From contig NZ_VCPE01000012.1 of assembly GCF_005938105.1 (NCBI RefSeq), forward strand, positions 62,001 through 126,000: a DNA stretch of 64,000 nt, in the 5' to 3' direction. The translations under genes and the position numbers were made by a program. Below, one piece after another: positions 46,667 to 56,001 of this stretch. The first letter of the stretch is position 1. Every line of letters starts with the position of its first letter. The notes below the pieces were generated by a model. The model ran no database searches. It worked only from the letters and a program-made list of their open reading frames with translations, and was not told where the DNA came from. Origin of the DNA: Brucella haematophila. GTDB taxonomy: Bacteria; Pseudomonadota; Alphaproteobacteria; Rhizobiales; Rhizobiaceae.

Positions 46667-47776
46667 TCAGACAATGTTCAACGTCACGGCAACCGGGCAA
46701 TGATCGCTGGCTTTGGGCCGGTCCCAGCCCGTGCGTGGATAGCGTTCCACCTGCTGGTCCGGTGGAAACACCGTGCGCCATGGCTGGCCGCGCCGGACGA
46801 TCTGCGGCACCGCGCTTTCATTCTTCAAAGCAAAGGATGGTGACGCCAGGATGTAATCAAGCTGACAAAGATGTCGCTCCTGTGGTCCGCGTGTGTGATA
46901 GAGCGTCCAGCGATCCATGACCGGGCGGCGCTCCACGAGGTTGACGGCAAAGCCGTCATTGAGCAGCACGTCGAGCGCGCTTTCCTCTTCCTCGACCGGC
47001 GTAAATTCATAACCGTTCCATTCATCGCCGCCGATGAGGATGCGCTCGCGATAATCGTTGAAATCGCCACAGATCAGCCAGCGCCGATCGGCTGCCTTGG
47101 CCGGCCCAAACTTGTCTTCGATAATGCGGCGGATCGCCCGCGCCTCGGCGCGGCGTACCGGCAGGGACGCAGTGCGCCCGTCAAAGCCGTTGCGCGCACC
47201 GGTCATGGATTTGAGATGCGTCACGAAAAGCGACACCGGCTTGCCCGCAATCCGCAAATCCACATTCAGGCAATCCCGCTTGAAAATGCGGTCGTGCGGC
47301 TCAATGCCAAGCTCGGCCAGAACAGGCTCGTAAAGTCCGAAATCATTATAGGTCAGATGTGCGTGGCTGGTGACCTCGCCCACCTCGATGGGCTGGCCGT
47401 CGCGGGTCGTATCCCGGATCATGACGGCCACATCGATGCCCCGGCTGTCATTGCCGTCGATCAGATATTTGTGCCGGTAGCCATGGCCGATCATCTTGAA
47501 AAGATAGCCATATTCGAAAGCATTGAGCGCGGCCAGATTATCGACTTCCTGCAAGCACAGAATGTCAGCACGGGTTTCAGCGATTGCCAGCGCCGTCATC
47601 TGCCTTGTATCGTCGGCATGGGCGACAGCACGCGCCTGCTCCAGCAGACGGTATTGCGCCTCGTCACCGATTTCGAACAATTGCAGGCTGCGGTCCTGAT
47701 GCAATTCATTGCGGAAGCCGGAAAAATCGAACCGGCGCATCAGATTCTCGACATTGAATGTGGCTATCGTAAACAT
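46667..47776 (-). CDS. Endonuclease/exonuclease/phosphatase-family protein
   Basis: A 369-residue protein of the EEP superfamily: IATFNVENLMRRFD, LQEVDN with the metal-binding Glu, LFVTHLKSM, ICGDFNDY and the terminal DRPKASDHCPVAV with the catalytic Asp-His pair. It probably hydrolyses phosphodiester bonds in nucleic acid, sugar or lipid, and needs Mg2+. A longer frame starts at 47914, but the residues before 47776 look like translated promoter DNA. The ribosome-binding site is weak. Confidence 0.85.
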   Translation of the reverse strand: MFTIATFNVENLMRRFDFSGFRNELHQDRSLQLFEIGDEAQYRLLEQARAVAHADDTRQMTALAIAETRADILCLQEVDNLAALNAFEYGYLFKMIGHGYRHKYLIDGNDSRGIDVAVMIRDTTRDGQPIEVGEVTSHAHLTYNDFGLYEPVLAELGIEPHDRIFKRDCLNVDLRIAGKPVSLFVTHLKSMTGARNGFDGRTASLPVRRAEARAIRRIIEDKFGPAKAADRRWLICGDFNDYRERILIGGDEWNGYEFTPVEEEESALDVLLNDGFAVNLVERRPVMDRWTLYHTRGPQERHLCQLDYILASPSFALKNESAVPQIVRRGQPWRTVFPPDQQVERYPRTGWDRPKASDHCPVAVTLNIV

Positions 47777-47869
47777 GTGCGAGCAATCTCGCCACTTGCA
47801 TCGCGATTGGCAAGGACTTCTCGGCCGCGCCGGGATTTTTCTCCCGAGCGGATGATTTTGGAAGATAAA

Positions 47870-47886
47870 ACACCCATATTGGGTGT
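47870..47886. promoter_or_regulatory. ACACCC-N5-GGGTGT dyad between divergent genes
   Basis: Two 6-bp arms around ATATT lie between the EEP nuclease gene and the BA14K gene, which are divergent. Possible operator for either; not matched to a known regulator. Confidence 0.35.
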
Positions 47887-47935
47887 ATGGCGATAGCGAA
47901 TGCCCGCACGCCATGCACGAAAGGCAAAGGTCGGA

Positions 47936-48358
47936 ATGCTCAAGAAAGCCCTATGCGCAGCCATGATTTCCAGCCTGTTTGCGGTCGGCTTTGCCGCGCC
48001 AACCATGGCTGTCGAATTGCGCAAGACCCCTTATCTGCCTTCATTGCAGCCAGCCAGGCCGCCAATCGTCAATCCGAATTCGAATACCAATCGCCCGGGC
48101 CCGAATTCGCCGGGATGCTACGGCTCGGTCACCTGCCGCAACAGCGAAAGCTATATCTCCGGCGAAGGCGTGTTGCGCTACAAGAACGGCGAACCGCTGG
48201 AAGTGCGCCCATCCACCCGTCCGCAAGTTCAGCGCTTCGGACCGAGCGTCAATCACATGCAGTGGTGCTCAAACCGCTATCGGAGCTATCGCAGCTCCGA
48301 TGACACCTATCAGCCGCTCGCCGGACCGCGCACCAGCTGCAACTCGCCATTTCAGTAA
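47936..48358 (+). CDS. BA14K-family protein
   Basis: A 140-residue secreted protein: signal peptide (LCAAMISSLFAVGFAAPTMA), a Pro/Asn-rich middle and the C-terminal BA14K signature NHMQWCSNRYRSYRSSDDTYQPLAGPR (in segments), named after the Brucella abortus 14-kDa immunoreactive protein. Function is unclear; lectin-like activity has been reported for the Brucella protein. The ATG at 47936 follows AAGGTCGGA. A strong terminator follows, shared with the convergent aminotransferase gene. Confidence 0.88.
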   Translation: MLKKALCAAMISSLFAVGFAAPTMAVELRKTPYLPSLQPARPPIVNPNSNTNRPGPNSPGCYGSVTCRNSESYISGEGVLRYKNGEPLEVRPSTRPQVQRFGPSVNHMQWCSNRYRSYRSSDDTYQPLAGPRTSCNSPFQ

Positions 48359-48371
48359 AAGACGAACCAAT

Positions 48372-48402
48372 AAAAAAGGCCGGGTCGAACCCGGCCTTTT
48401 TT
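48372..48402. terminator. Bidirectional rho-independent terminator
   Basis: AAAAAAGGCCGGGT-CGA-ACCCGGCCTTTTTT between the convergent BA14K and aminotransferase genes; A-run and T-run suit both strands. Confidence 0.92.
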
Positions 48403-48418
48403 CGTTATTCTCCGACTA

Positions 48419-49651
48419 TCAAGCAGCAGCAGACTTGCTGTGCGTGCGGATCAGGCGGCCAAGCCGCATGATGCCTTCGTCGATCATTTCGTCATTGGCG
48501 CACGAATAGCTGAGACGCAGCGTGTTCGCGCCGCTGGCATCGGCAAAGAATGCCTTGCCCGGAACGAAAGCGACCTTCTCGGTCTCGATGGACGATGCCA
48601 GCAGCTGCGCGCCATCCATACCTTCCGGCACCGTGACCCAGATGAACATGCCGCCTTCAGGCTTGGTCCAGCTGGTGCCTTCCGGCATATATTTGGCAAG
48701 GGCTTCCAGCATGCGATCACGGCGATGCTTGTAGACCTTGGCGATCTTGGTAACCTGCGCATCGAAGCCATGCGTCGCGACATGATAGATCGCGATCTGG
48801 TTGATGGTCGAAGAATGAAGGTCAGCCGCCTGCTTCATAAGCACGAGCTTACGGATAACATCCTTCGAGGCAACCACATAGCCAACGCGCAGACCCGGTG
48901 CGAGGGTCTTGGAGAACGAGCCGCAATAGATGGTGCGGGTCTTTTCGATGTCGCCACCATTGCGGGCGATGTCGAGCGAAAGGATCGGCGGGATGGCTTC
49001 GCCATTGTAGCGCAGATATTGATAGGCTGCGTCTTCAATGATCGGGATGTTCAGCTCGTCGGCCTGCGCCAGAAGCTTTTGACGGCCAGCCAGATCGACG
49101 GTTTCGCCGGTCGGATTCGAGAAATCAGCCGACAGATAGCTGAACTTCACCTTGCCGCCAGCCTTTTCAGCTGCCTGCGCATAGGATGCAGGCGTGCGGT
49201 TGCCGGTGATCGACAGCGTGTCATAGGTCGGCTCATAGGCATTGAATGCCTGCAAAGCGCCCAGATAGGTCGGCGCAGTCACCAGTGCCGTATCATTGGG
49301 CGAAATGAACAGCTTGCCAAGATAATCGAGCGCCTGCTGCGAACCGGAGGTGATGAAAACATTGTCCTCAGTGCAGGGAATGCCAATCTTGGCCAGCTCG
49401 CCGACGAGCCATGTGCGCAGCGGCTTGTAGCCTTCGGATACCGAATATTGCAGTGCGGCATTTGCCTCGGCACCCGTCAGCGTTTCCTTATAGGCAGCCT
49501 GAAAGGCTTCATGCGGAAACAGCGCCGGATCGGGAATGCCACCGGCAAAAGAAATAATGTCCGGACGTTCCAGAAGCTTTAGAAGTTCACGGATTTCCGA
49601 TGCGCGCATGCGTTTGGAGCGCGTTGCAAAAACATTTTCCCAGTCCAACAC
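48419..49651 (-). CDS. PLP-dependent aminotransferase (2-aminoadipate aminotransferase-like)
   Basis: A 410-residue class I/II aminotransferase: IISFAGGIPDPALFP, the tyrosine-bearing SVSEGYKPLR, FSNPTGETV, IIEDAAYQYLRY, and the PLP-lysine segment YCGSFSKTLAPGLRVGYV. Relatives include LysN-type 2-aminoadipate aminotransferases and the aminotransferase domain of MocR proteins, but no helix-turn-helix is present. A GTG at 49651 preceded by GAGGAG at 7 nt fits best as start; a TTG at 49666 is also in frame. The substrate is uncertain. Confidence 0.88.
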   Translation of the reverse strand: MLDWENVFATRSKRMRASEIRELLKLLERPDIISFAGGIPDPALFPHEAFQAAYKETLTGAEANAALQYSVSEGYKPLRTWLVGELAKIGIPCTEDNVFITSGSQQALDYLGKLFISPNDTALVTAPTYLGALQAFNAYEPTYDTLSITGNRTPASYAQAAEKAGGKVKFSYLSADFSNPTGETVDLAGRQKLLAQADELNIPIIEDAAYQYLRYNGEAIPPILSLDIARNGGDIEKTRTIYCGSFSKTLAPGLRVGYVVASKDVIRKLVLMKQAADLHSSTINQIAIYHVATHGFDAQVTKIAKVYKHRRDRMLEALAKYMPEGTSWTKPEGGMFIWVTVPEGMDGAQLLASSIETEKVAFVPGKAFFADASGANTLRLSYSCANDEMIDEGIMRLGRLIRTHSKSAAA

Positions 49652-49699
49652 GGGAAATCTCCTCAATTAGACTTAACCATCCATCTGATGGAATTCGTA

Positions 49700-49774
49700 C
49701 TAGTGGTCTGATTCCAACATTTGCATCCCTCGGCTCAAGCGCTGAGCAAATGTTGGAATCATAAAGACCACTAG
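49700..49774. repeat. Long hairpin A upstream of the aminotransferase gene
   Basis: Arms CTAGTGGTCTGATTCCAACA then TTTGC, and GCAAATGTTGGAATC then ATAAAGACCACTAG, pair over more than 20 bp with a short CATCCCTCGGCTCAAGCGCTGA loop region. See the adjacent hairpin B. Confidence 0.8.
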
Positions 49775-49788
49775 CAAGTTTATGTATC

Positions 49789-49864
49789 TAGTGGATTTTT
49801 CGAATTTGACGTTTGAAGCAGCATCTATGTCAACCGGGGTTCAAACGTCAAATTCAATCCACTC
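49789..49864. repeat. Long hairpin B upstream of the aminotransferase gene
   Basis: Arms CTAGTGGATTTTTCGAATTT then GACGTTTGAA, and TTCAAACGTCAAATTC then AATCCACT, separated by about 22 nt. It begins with the same CTAGTGG as hairpin A. Confidence 0.8.
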
Positions 49865-49989
49865 GCCAGATCTCCTCAAACCCTAGCTAATAGGGGGAAG
49901 CTCTAGCGCAATTTTAAACCAACGAGAACAGCTTTTCCCATGCTTCTATGGAATAAAGCTATTCGAAATTCTTTTAGCCTTCGACGTGC

Positions 49990-50040
49990 ATGAAACGGAA
50001 AGCTGGCGCTGTGTTTTGGTTCTTTTCGTTCGCGGCTTAA
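49990..50040 (+). CDS. Possible Phe/Trp-rich mini-ORF (leader-peptide-like)
   Basis: ATG at 49990 to TAA at 50040, 16 codons: MKRKAGAVFWFFSFAA. The run FWFFSF resembles attenuator leader peptides for aromatic amino acids, and an intrinsic terminator follows at 50078-50106. But no gene lies downstream on this strand for over 5 kb, and the ribosome-binding site is weak. Could be a relic or a small RNA; low confidence. Confidence 0.25.
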   Translation: MKRKAGAVFWFFSFAA

Positions 50041-50077
50041 TCGCGATCAATCCAACCATTCAGCGTCAAGTAATGAA

Positions 50078-50106
50078 GGGGCGTTTGAAACGCCCCCTCT
50101 TTTTGC
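50078..50106 (+). terminator. Intrinsic terminator with T-run on the + strand
   Basis: GGGGCGTTT-GAAACGCCCC stem followed by CTCTTTTTG. On the complementary strand it lies beyond the ilvC stop codon (50128), where it may also stop ilvC transcripts, but the T-run is on the + strand. Confidence 0.75.
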
Positions 50107-50127
50107 TCGTCATGGAAGCTCGAACGA

Positions 50128-51150
<1,023 letters not shown>

Positions 51151-51204
51151 CTATTCCCTTCGTTTCCAGTTTATTCTCTGGCCTTCTTGCGTCAGCCGAT
51201 CTGA

Positions 51205-51846
51205 TTAGGCTCCATACAGAGCGAAAAACTGCTTGGTGGCGCGCCGGGCGTCCCGGATGACCACGTCGTCAGTCAGTTCCAACCGGTCGCCCAACAGCAA
51301 CCGGATTTGCATGTCCCGGACCACAAGCCCGAAGAACGTGCGAAATGCTTCATCGATATCGTCGAAAGCAAGCAGCTTGGCTTCCATCCCCATTTCAAGG
51401 ATCGGCTTCAGGCGTTTGGCCATGGCCACCGGTCCATTGGAGAGAACGATATCGCCCAGCGCCGACTTGCCCGATGCCGCATGGCTGACCGCCAGACGGT
51501 TAAGCGCGATCGACGTGCGCCCCGAAAGCACCAGCAACCAGTCGCGGGCGAAGTGCTCCAGACTTGAGAAAAGCGACTCCGCATCAAGCTTCTCGCGCGC
51601 CAGCGGCACAACGCGAACCTTGGAGGCCTGCCAGCGAACCATCGCCGTCAGAAGACCGTCACGGTCGCCAAACCATTTATAGAGGCTTTCCTTGGAACAG
51701 TTGGCGGCACGCGCAATGCTCGCCGTTGTCAAAGCGCGGTCTCCGCCCTCGACAAGAAGGCGCAACGCCTGCTCCAGAACATCGTTCTGACGCGGCGAAA
51801 GAGCCTGCTGCTTTTGAGCCTGCAATTCGTCGCTACCATCAGTCAC
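51205..51846 (-). CDS. TetR/AcrR-family transcriptional regulator
   Basis: A 213-residue repressor: N-terminal helix-turn-helix (ALTTASIARAANCSKESLYKWFGDRDGLL, in segments) and a C-terminal ligand domain. It has a GTG start at 51846 preceded by AGGAGG. A perfect 14-bp palindrome lies 19 bp upstream, so autoregulation is likely. It may also control ilvC, which follows 57 bp downstream on the same strand; the effector is unknown. Confidence 0.9.
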   Translation of the reverse strand: MTDGSDELQAQKQQALSPRQNDVLEQALRLLVEGGDRALTTASIARAANCSKESLYKWFGDRDGLLTAMVRWQASKVRVVPLAREKLDAESLFSSLEHFARDWLLVLSGRTSIALNRLAVSHAASGKSALGDIVLSNGPVAMAKRLKPILEMGMEAKLLAFDDIDEAFRTFFGLVVRDMQIRLLLGDRLELTDDVVIRDARRATKQFFALYGA

Positions 51847-51864
51847 GGGTCACTTCCTCCTCTT

Positions 51865-51878
51865 GTACCGTACGGTAC
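51865..51878. promoter_or_regulatory. Palindromic operator candidate of the TetR regulator
   Basis: GTACCGTACGGTAC, a perfect 14-bp palindrome, extended by GG, lies just upstream of the regulator gene's ribosome-binding site and start codon. Typical position and size for a TetR-family operator. Confidence 0.6.
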
Positions 51879-52016
51879 GGTTCCCATTCTATTAGACCTT
51901 GCCACATGGACGGTCAAGCGAGATTTTTGAAAAATTAGGACGGTAAAGGCTTGTACTAAAGATGCCGTTGCCGATAGCGCGATTGAACCATACACTCGCG
52001 TAAAAATAGTAGGAAA

Positions 52017-52065
52017 AACAAAAAATTAGGACGTCATCCGGAATCAAATTCTCAGATGACGCCCT
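52017..52065 (-). terminator. Rho-independent terminator of kup
   Basis: On the complementary strand AGGGCGTCATC ... GATGACGTCCT forms a 10-11 bp stem with a longer loop, followed by AATTTTTTGTTTTT. It lies 34 bp after the kup stop codon. Confidence 0.85.
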
Positions 52066-52098
52066 CATAGACAGACGGTGATTAAAGCAAATTCCGGA

Positions 52099-54081
52099 TC
52101 AGATATTCACCTGCGTGCCGATTTCCACCACGCGCCCGGTTGGAATCTGGAAATATTCGGTCGCGTCCGATGCCGTGCGCGCCAGCAGAATAAACAGCTT
52201 GTCCTGCCACAAAGGCATGCCCGAATGCACCGACGCCTTGAGCGAACGTCGCGACAGGAAGAAAGACGTCGTCATGATGTCAAACTTCCAGCCGAGCTTG
52301 CGGCAAAGGCCGAGAGCGCGCGGAATATTCGGCTGCTGCATATAGCCGAATTTGAGCGTCACCTGCATGAAGCGCTCGTTATATTGCGAGACGCGCGCAC
52401 GATCCGCACTTGAGACCCACGGCTTGGAAGCTGTGACAACGGTCAGAATGACATTGTTCTGATGCAGAACCTTGTAGTGTTTCAGACTGTGCATCAGCGC
52501 GGTGGGCGCACTTTTCGGATCGCCTGTCAGAAAGACCGCTGTTCCCGGCACAATCGTTGGTGGACGCTTGGCCATCTGCTCGACGATGAGATCGAGCGGA
52601 ACTTCGCCCTTGCGCGTTTTGAGGAACAGGTGTCGCGTGCCCCGCACCCATGTCCACATGATGATGACAAGCACGGCAGCAATGCCAATCGAAGCCCAGC
52701 CGCCTTCATGCACCTTGATGATGTTGGCGCTGAAGAACATGATGTCGATCAGCAGGAAACCCAGCATCAAAGGCAGGGCGCGGCCTACGGGCCACTTCCA
52801 AATCCGCGTCATGACGATATAGAGCAGCACGGTCGTCACCAGCATATTGCCGGTAACCGCGATACCGTAGGCAGCGGCCAGATTGGTCGACTTCTCGAAG
52901 CCCAGCACCAGAATGACCACGGCAAGGCCGAGCAGCAGATTGACGCGCGGAATGTAGATCTGCCCATGCAGCTTTTCAGACGTATGCTGAATTTCAAGAC
53001 GCGGCAAAATATTGAGCTGCACCGCCTGTCGCGCCACGGAATAAGCGCCGGTGATGACGGCCTGACTGGCGATCACAGTTGCAGCCGTCGCCAGCAGCAC
53101 CATCGGCAAAAGCGCGAAGCTCGGCAACATCTGGAAGAACGGCAACGCAGCCGCCTCGCCATGCGACAGGATGAAGGCAGCCTGCCCGAAATAATTGAGC
53201 ACCAGACACGGAAACACGATCCACAGCCAGGCGCGCACGATGGGCTTGCGTCCGAAATGGCCGAGATCGGCATAAAGCGCTTCCGCACCCGTCATGGCGA
53301 GGAAAACCGCGCCAACCGTGATGAAAGCAATGCCCGGGCTGACCGCCAGAAAGCGTACGGCATAATAAGGATTAAGCGCGGAGATGACTGTGGGGTCGTC
53401 GAAAATATGCCAGAGGCCCGACGCGCCAAGCGCCAGAAACCAGATCGCCATGATCGGCCCGAACACGATAGCCACCCTGCCGGTACCGAGCTTTTGCACC
53501 GAAAACAGGGTCACAAGAATGACCACTGTGATGGGCACCACGAAGGGTGTGAGGCTGGGCGCGACAATTTCCAGACCTTCCATGGCGGAAAGCACGGAAA
53601 TGGCGGGCGTAATCACCGCATCGCCGAAGAACAACGCTGCGCCGACAATGCCGACGCCGAGAATGAGATTGGGACGCCCCTTCAGCGCACCGCGCACCAG
53701 CGCCATCAACGAGAGGATACCGCCTTCGCCGTTATTGTCGGCACGCAGCACGAACAGGACGTATTTGATCGTGACGACCAGCGTCAGCGCCCAGAAGATC
53801 AGCGATACAACGCCAAGAATATCGGAGCGGGACAGAACGCCATCGGAAGCCGCCGCATGCAGCGCTTCGCGAAAGGCGTAGATCGGGCTGGTACCGATAT
53901 CGCCATAAACGACACCGAGAGCGCCCAGGACCAGCGTCTTCATGCTGTCATTGTGATGATCGTTCTCTTCGGCGGCAAACCCGCCTTCGGAACCCGCGGC
54001 GCCGCCAACAAGCGGCGCGGCAGCGGCGTCCTGCGGGGTGGGTTGCGGTTGCGCGTTCTGGCCGTTCAGCTCATCGCTCAT
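52099..54081 (-). CDS. kup: Low-affinity potassium transporter Kup
   Basis: A 660-residue K+ uptake protein with about 12 helices: GALGVVYGDIGTSPIYAFREAL (broken by glycines), GEGGILSLMALVRGA, GDAVITPAISVLSAMEGLEIV, MTGAEALYADLGHFG and the C-terminal cytosolic domain (VPGTAVFLTGDP) of the Kup/HAK/KT family. It drives K+ in with H+. The N-terminus has a Pro/Gln/Ala-rich 45-residue tail before the first helix. The ATG at 54081 follows GCGAGGTG; a TTG at 54087 is also in frame. Confidence 0.95.
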   Translation of the reverse strand: MSDELNGQNAQPQPTPQDAAAAPLVGGAAGSEGGFAAEENDHHNDSMKTLVLGALGVVYGDIGTSPIYAFREALHAAASDGVLSRSDILGVVSLIFWALTLVVTIKYVLFVLRADNNGEGGILSLMALVRGALKGRPNLILGVGIVGAALFFGDAVITPAISVLSAMEGLEIVAPSLTPFVVPITVVILVTLFSVQKLGTGRVAIVFGPIMAIWFLALGASGLWHIFDDPTVISALNPYYAVRFLAVSPGIAFITVGAVFLAMTGAEALYADLGHFGRKPIVRAWLWIVFPCLVLNYFGQAAFILSHGEAAALPFFQMLPSFALLPMVLLATAATVIASQAVITGAYSVARQAVQLNILPRLEIQHTSEKLHGQIYIPRVNLLLGLAVVILVLGFEKSTNLAAAYGIAVTGNMLVTTVLLYIVMTRIWKWPVGRALPLMLGFLLIDIMFFSANIIKVHEGGWASIGIAAVLVIIMWTWVRGTRHLFLKTRKGEVPLDLIVEQMAKRPPTIVPGTAVFLTGDPKSAPTALMHSLKHYKVLHQNNVILTVVTASKPWVSSADRARVSQYNERFMQVTLKFGYMQQPNIPRALGLCRKLGWKFDIMTTSFFLSRRSLKASVHSGMPLWQDKLFILLARTASDATEYFQIPTGRVVEIGTQVNI

Positions 54082-54465
54082 TTGCAAACACCTCGCACCG
54101 TCCTGAAGTCATTCTGGCTGGAAATCATATTATGTGGAGTCCACTCACAGGAACGCCCGCGAAAGATTGCGGATTGCAACAACCGTGCCGCACCTTTGCC
54201 CCAATCAGGTTCAATCATGATCACCGGACCGAACGGCAGAAACGCACCGCTCCGATGAAGCCCGCAAGGCGAAACTCGCCGGGGCGCACCGATGCGGAAT
54301 GCGGACTTCGGAAAACTGTATCAATGCTTCCCTCATACGTTCCTGCGCGCCCCCGACGCGGATAGAACCAGCCGCGGACGCCTATAGCTTGTTGAGCTTT
54401 GGCACAAATGCGCTTTTTGCAATGCTCACATGGAAGCTATGCATATGACGCATTGAACGCACCAA
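54082..54465. other. 384-bp gap between kup and pdxJ, likely kup promoter and long leader
   Basis: Both flanking genes are on the complementary strand. A -10-like TATAGG with TTGTGC upstream (about 54380-54405) would give a leader near 300 nt with several possible stems, for example GGCGA / TCGCC and TGTGGAGTCCACTCACA. No gene or recognised RNA family. Confidence 0.4.
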
Positions 54466-55206
54466 TTACCCAGCCAAAGCAGCGATGAAACGTGCCACTG
54501 TCGCCGACATACCATACGTCAAAGCGTCCGCCGTCAATCCATGTCCGATGGAAACTTCTTTCAATTGTGGCATGCGCTTGACCAGTGCGGGAAGATTTTC
54601 GACCGTCAGATCATGGCCGGCATTGACGTCAAGGCCGAGCGCCGTCGCGGCTTCTGCGGCTTTGCCTATCCGGTCCAGCTCACGCGCTGCCGCTGCCGGA
54701 TCGTCATAGGTCGCGCCGTAAGGCCCGGTATAGAATTCCAGCCGGTCGGCACCAAGAGCCTTGGCCTTGTCGTAGCCCAGCGGATCGGGATCGGCGAACA
54801 GCGAAACACGCATGCCGCCCTTCTTCAGCCGCGCCACGATGGGCGCAAGATAATCGGCCTTGGACAGGAAATCCCAGCCATGGTCGGAAGTGGCCTGTGT
54901 CGGATCGTCCGGCACCAATGTCACCTGCTCCGGCTGGTGCTTTTCAACCAGTTCGAGGAAAGCTTCGCTCGGAAAACCTTCAATATTGAATTCAGCCTGC
55001 GGAAATTCATCGTCGATCAATGCACGAATATCGCCAAGATCGGAAAAACGGATATGGCGCTGATCCGGACGCGGATGCACCGTCAAACCCGCAGCCCCTG
55101 CCGCAAGTGCTATCCGTCCAAGACCGGTGACGCTCGGCCAGGGCAGATCGCGACGATTACGCAGCATGGCGATGGCATTGAGATTGACAGATAATTTCGC
55201 AGGCAT
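54466..55206 (-). CDS. pdxJ: Pyridoxine 5'-phosphate synthase
   Basis: A 246-residue TIM-barrel enzyme that joins 1-deoxyxylulose 5-phosphate and 3-amino-2-oxopropyl phosphate to make pyridoxine 5'-phosphate. Hallmarks: [74 protein letters not shown] and [14 protein letters not shown], with SIGHGL at the end. The ATG at 55206 follows GGGAG; the frame is open upstream, but that part shares no family sequence and overlaps a palindrome. Confidence 0.95.
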   Translation of the reverse strand: MPAKLSVNLNAIAMLRNRRDLPWPSVTGLGRIALAAGAAGLTVHPRPDQRHIRFSDLGDIRALIDDEFPQAEFNIEGFPSEAFLELVEKHQPEQVTLVPDDPTQATSDHGWDFLSKADYLAPIVARLKKGGMRVSLFADPDPLGYDKAKALGADRLEFYTGPYGATYDDPAAAARELDRIGKAAEAATALGLDVNAGHDLTVENLPALVKRMPQLKEVSIGHGLTADALTYGMSATVARFIAALAG

Positions 55207-55599
55207 GGAGGCATTTCTCCCATGATCGGTTTTCGCTTTAGAGCCTGTTCCAAAAGCCGTCCTGTGTGGCTGCAAATGTCGATTTTCTGCATTCCGGTGC
55301 TCACGTACTAATAGTACGCTCCGCTCCGGTACTCGAAAATCACCATTTTCGCACACACATGCCGCTTTTTGAGTCAGGCTCTTATATCGCCCGCCGCAGG
55401 AAAGTGTGAGTGTTTTCCCGCCGCACCCGATCACCCATCCCCAAATGTTGCCGTTTCCCGCCTTTCGAGCATGGGGCAAGCTTTTCCACGCCAAAATTGG
55501 AACAACGATCCGCAACCTTTCGCTGGGTCCAGACGTTTGAATCCTGTCCCAACAAGGGCTCGATTTGACGATTGATGATAGAAAGACGCTTGGAGACCG
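55207..55599. other. 393-bp gap between pdxJ and the SpoIIAA-like gene
   Basis: Contains the palindromic element at 55240-55382 and the probable divergent promoters of pdxJ and the downstream gene. Apart from these, nothing was seen. Confidence 0.45.
55240..55382. repeat. 143-bp cruciform-type palindromic repeat
   Basis: Ends AGAGCCTG and CAGGCTCT are inverted; inner paired segments include AAAAGC / GCTTTTT, TGTGTG / CACACA and GATTTTC / GAAAATC, with a GTACT-AAT-AGTAC hairpin at the centre. The central core (55293-55335) matches the core in the sugar operon (29314-29356) on the opposite strand. Confidence 0.85.
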
Positions 55600-56001
55600 A
55601 TGATGCGCAATGAGGACATCCCCGTCGTCCGCCGCATTCCCACAGACCGGAATGATGTATTCGCCTTTGCCATTGAAGGGCATCTGGACGATTCATCGCT
55701 GGAGAATCTCTACGGTCTGCTTGACGCCGCCTATGAGCAGTTTGAAGAGATTGATCTTCTGATCCGTCTCACCGGCTATGAAGGCGTGGACTGGACGGCA
55801 GCCTTTTCCGAAAGCATGCTGTCGATGCGTTCAAAATCGCTCAAGCATCTGCGCCGCTACGCAATTGTCGGAGGGCCATTGTGGATACAGGCCAGCATCA
55901 CCCTGATGCAGCCCTTCCTCTCCATCGAAATGCGCTCCTTCGAAACCGATGAAGAAGAAGACGCATGGGAGTGGCTAAGCGCCAAACCGGTCGAAAGCTG
56001 A
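55600..56001 (+). CDS. SpoIIAA-like (STAS) family protein
   Basis: A 133-residue protein matching the SpoIIAA-like group (UPF family with a STAS-type alpha/beta fold): [29 protein letters not shown], then [14 protein letters not shown] and [10 protein letters not shown]. These proteins are small cytosolic ones thought to bind lipids or act as regulators. Start ATG ATG at 55600, preceded by TTGGAGACCG. It ends 1 bp before the stop codon of the convergent helicase gene. Confidence 0.8.
   Translation: MMRNEDIPVVRRIPTDRNDVFAFAIEGHLDDSSLENLYGLLDAAYEQFEEIDLLIRLTGYEGVDWTAAFSESMLSMRSKSLKHLRRYAIVGGPLWIQASITLMQPFLSIEMRSFETDEEEDAWEWLSAKPVES

Noticed and set aside
54197-54215. TTGAACCTGAT (complement) resembles the core of the TPP riboswitch
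   Set aside because: The other conserved TPP blocks (CTGAGA, and GCCGGCGnAGGGA) are missing and the downstream gene is a potassium transporter, so this is probably chance.
52462-54258. 598-codon open frame opposite kup
   Set aside because: A low-complexity His/Gln/Asp/Arg composition typical of a shadow of a membrane-protein gene.
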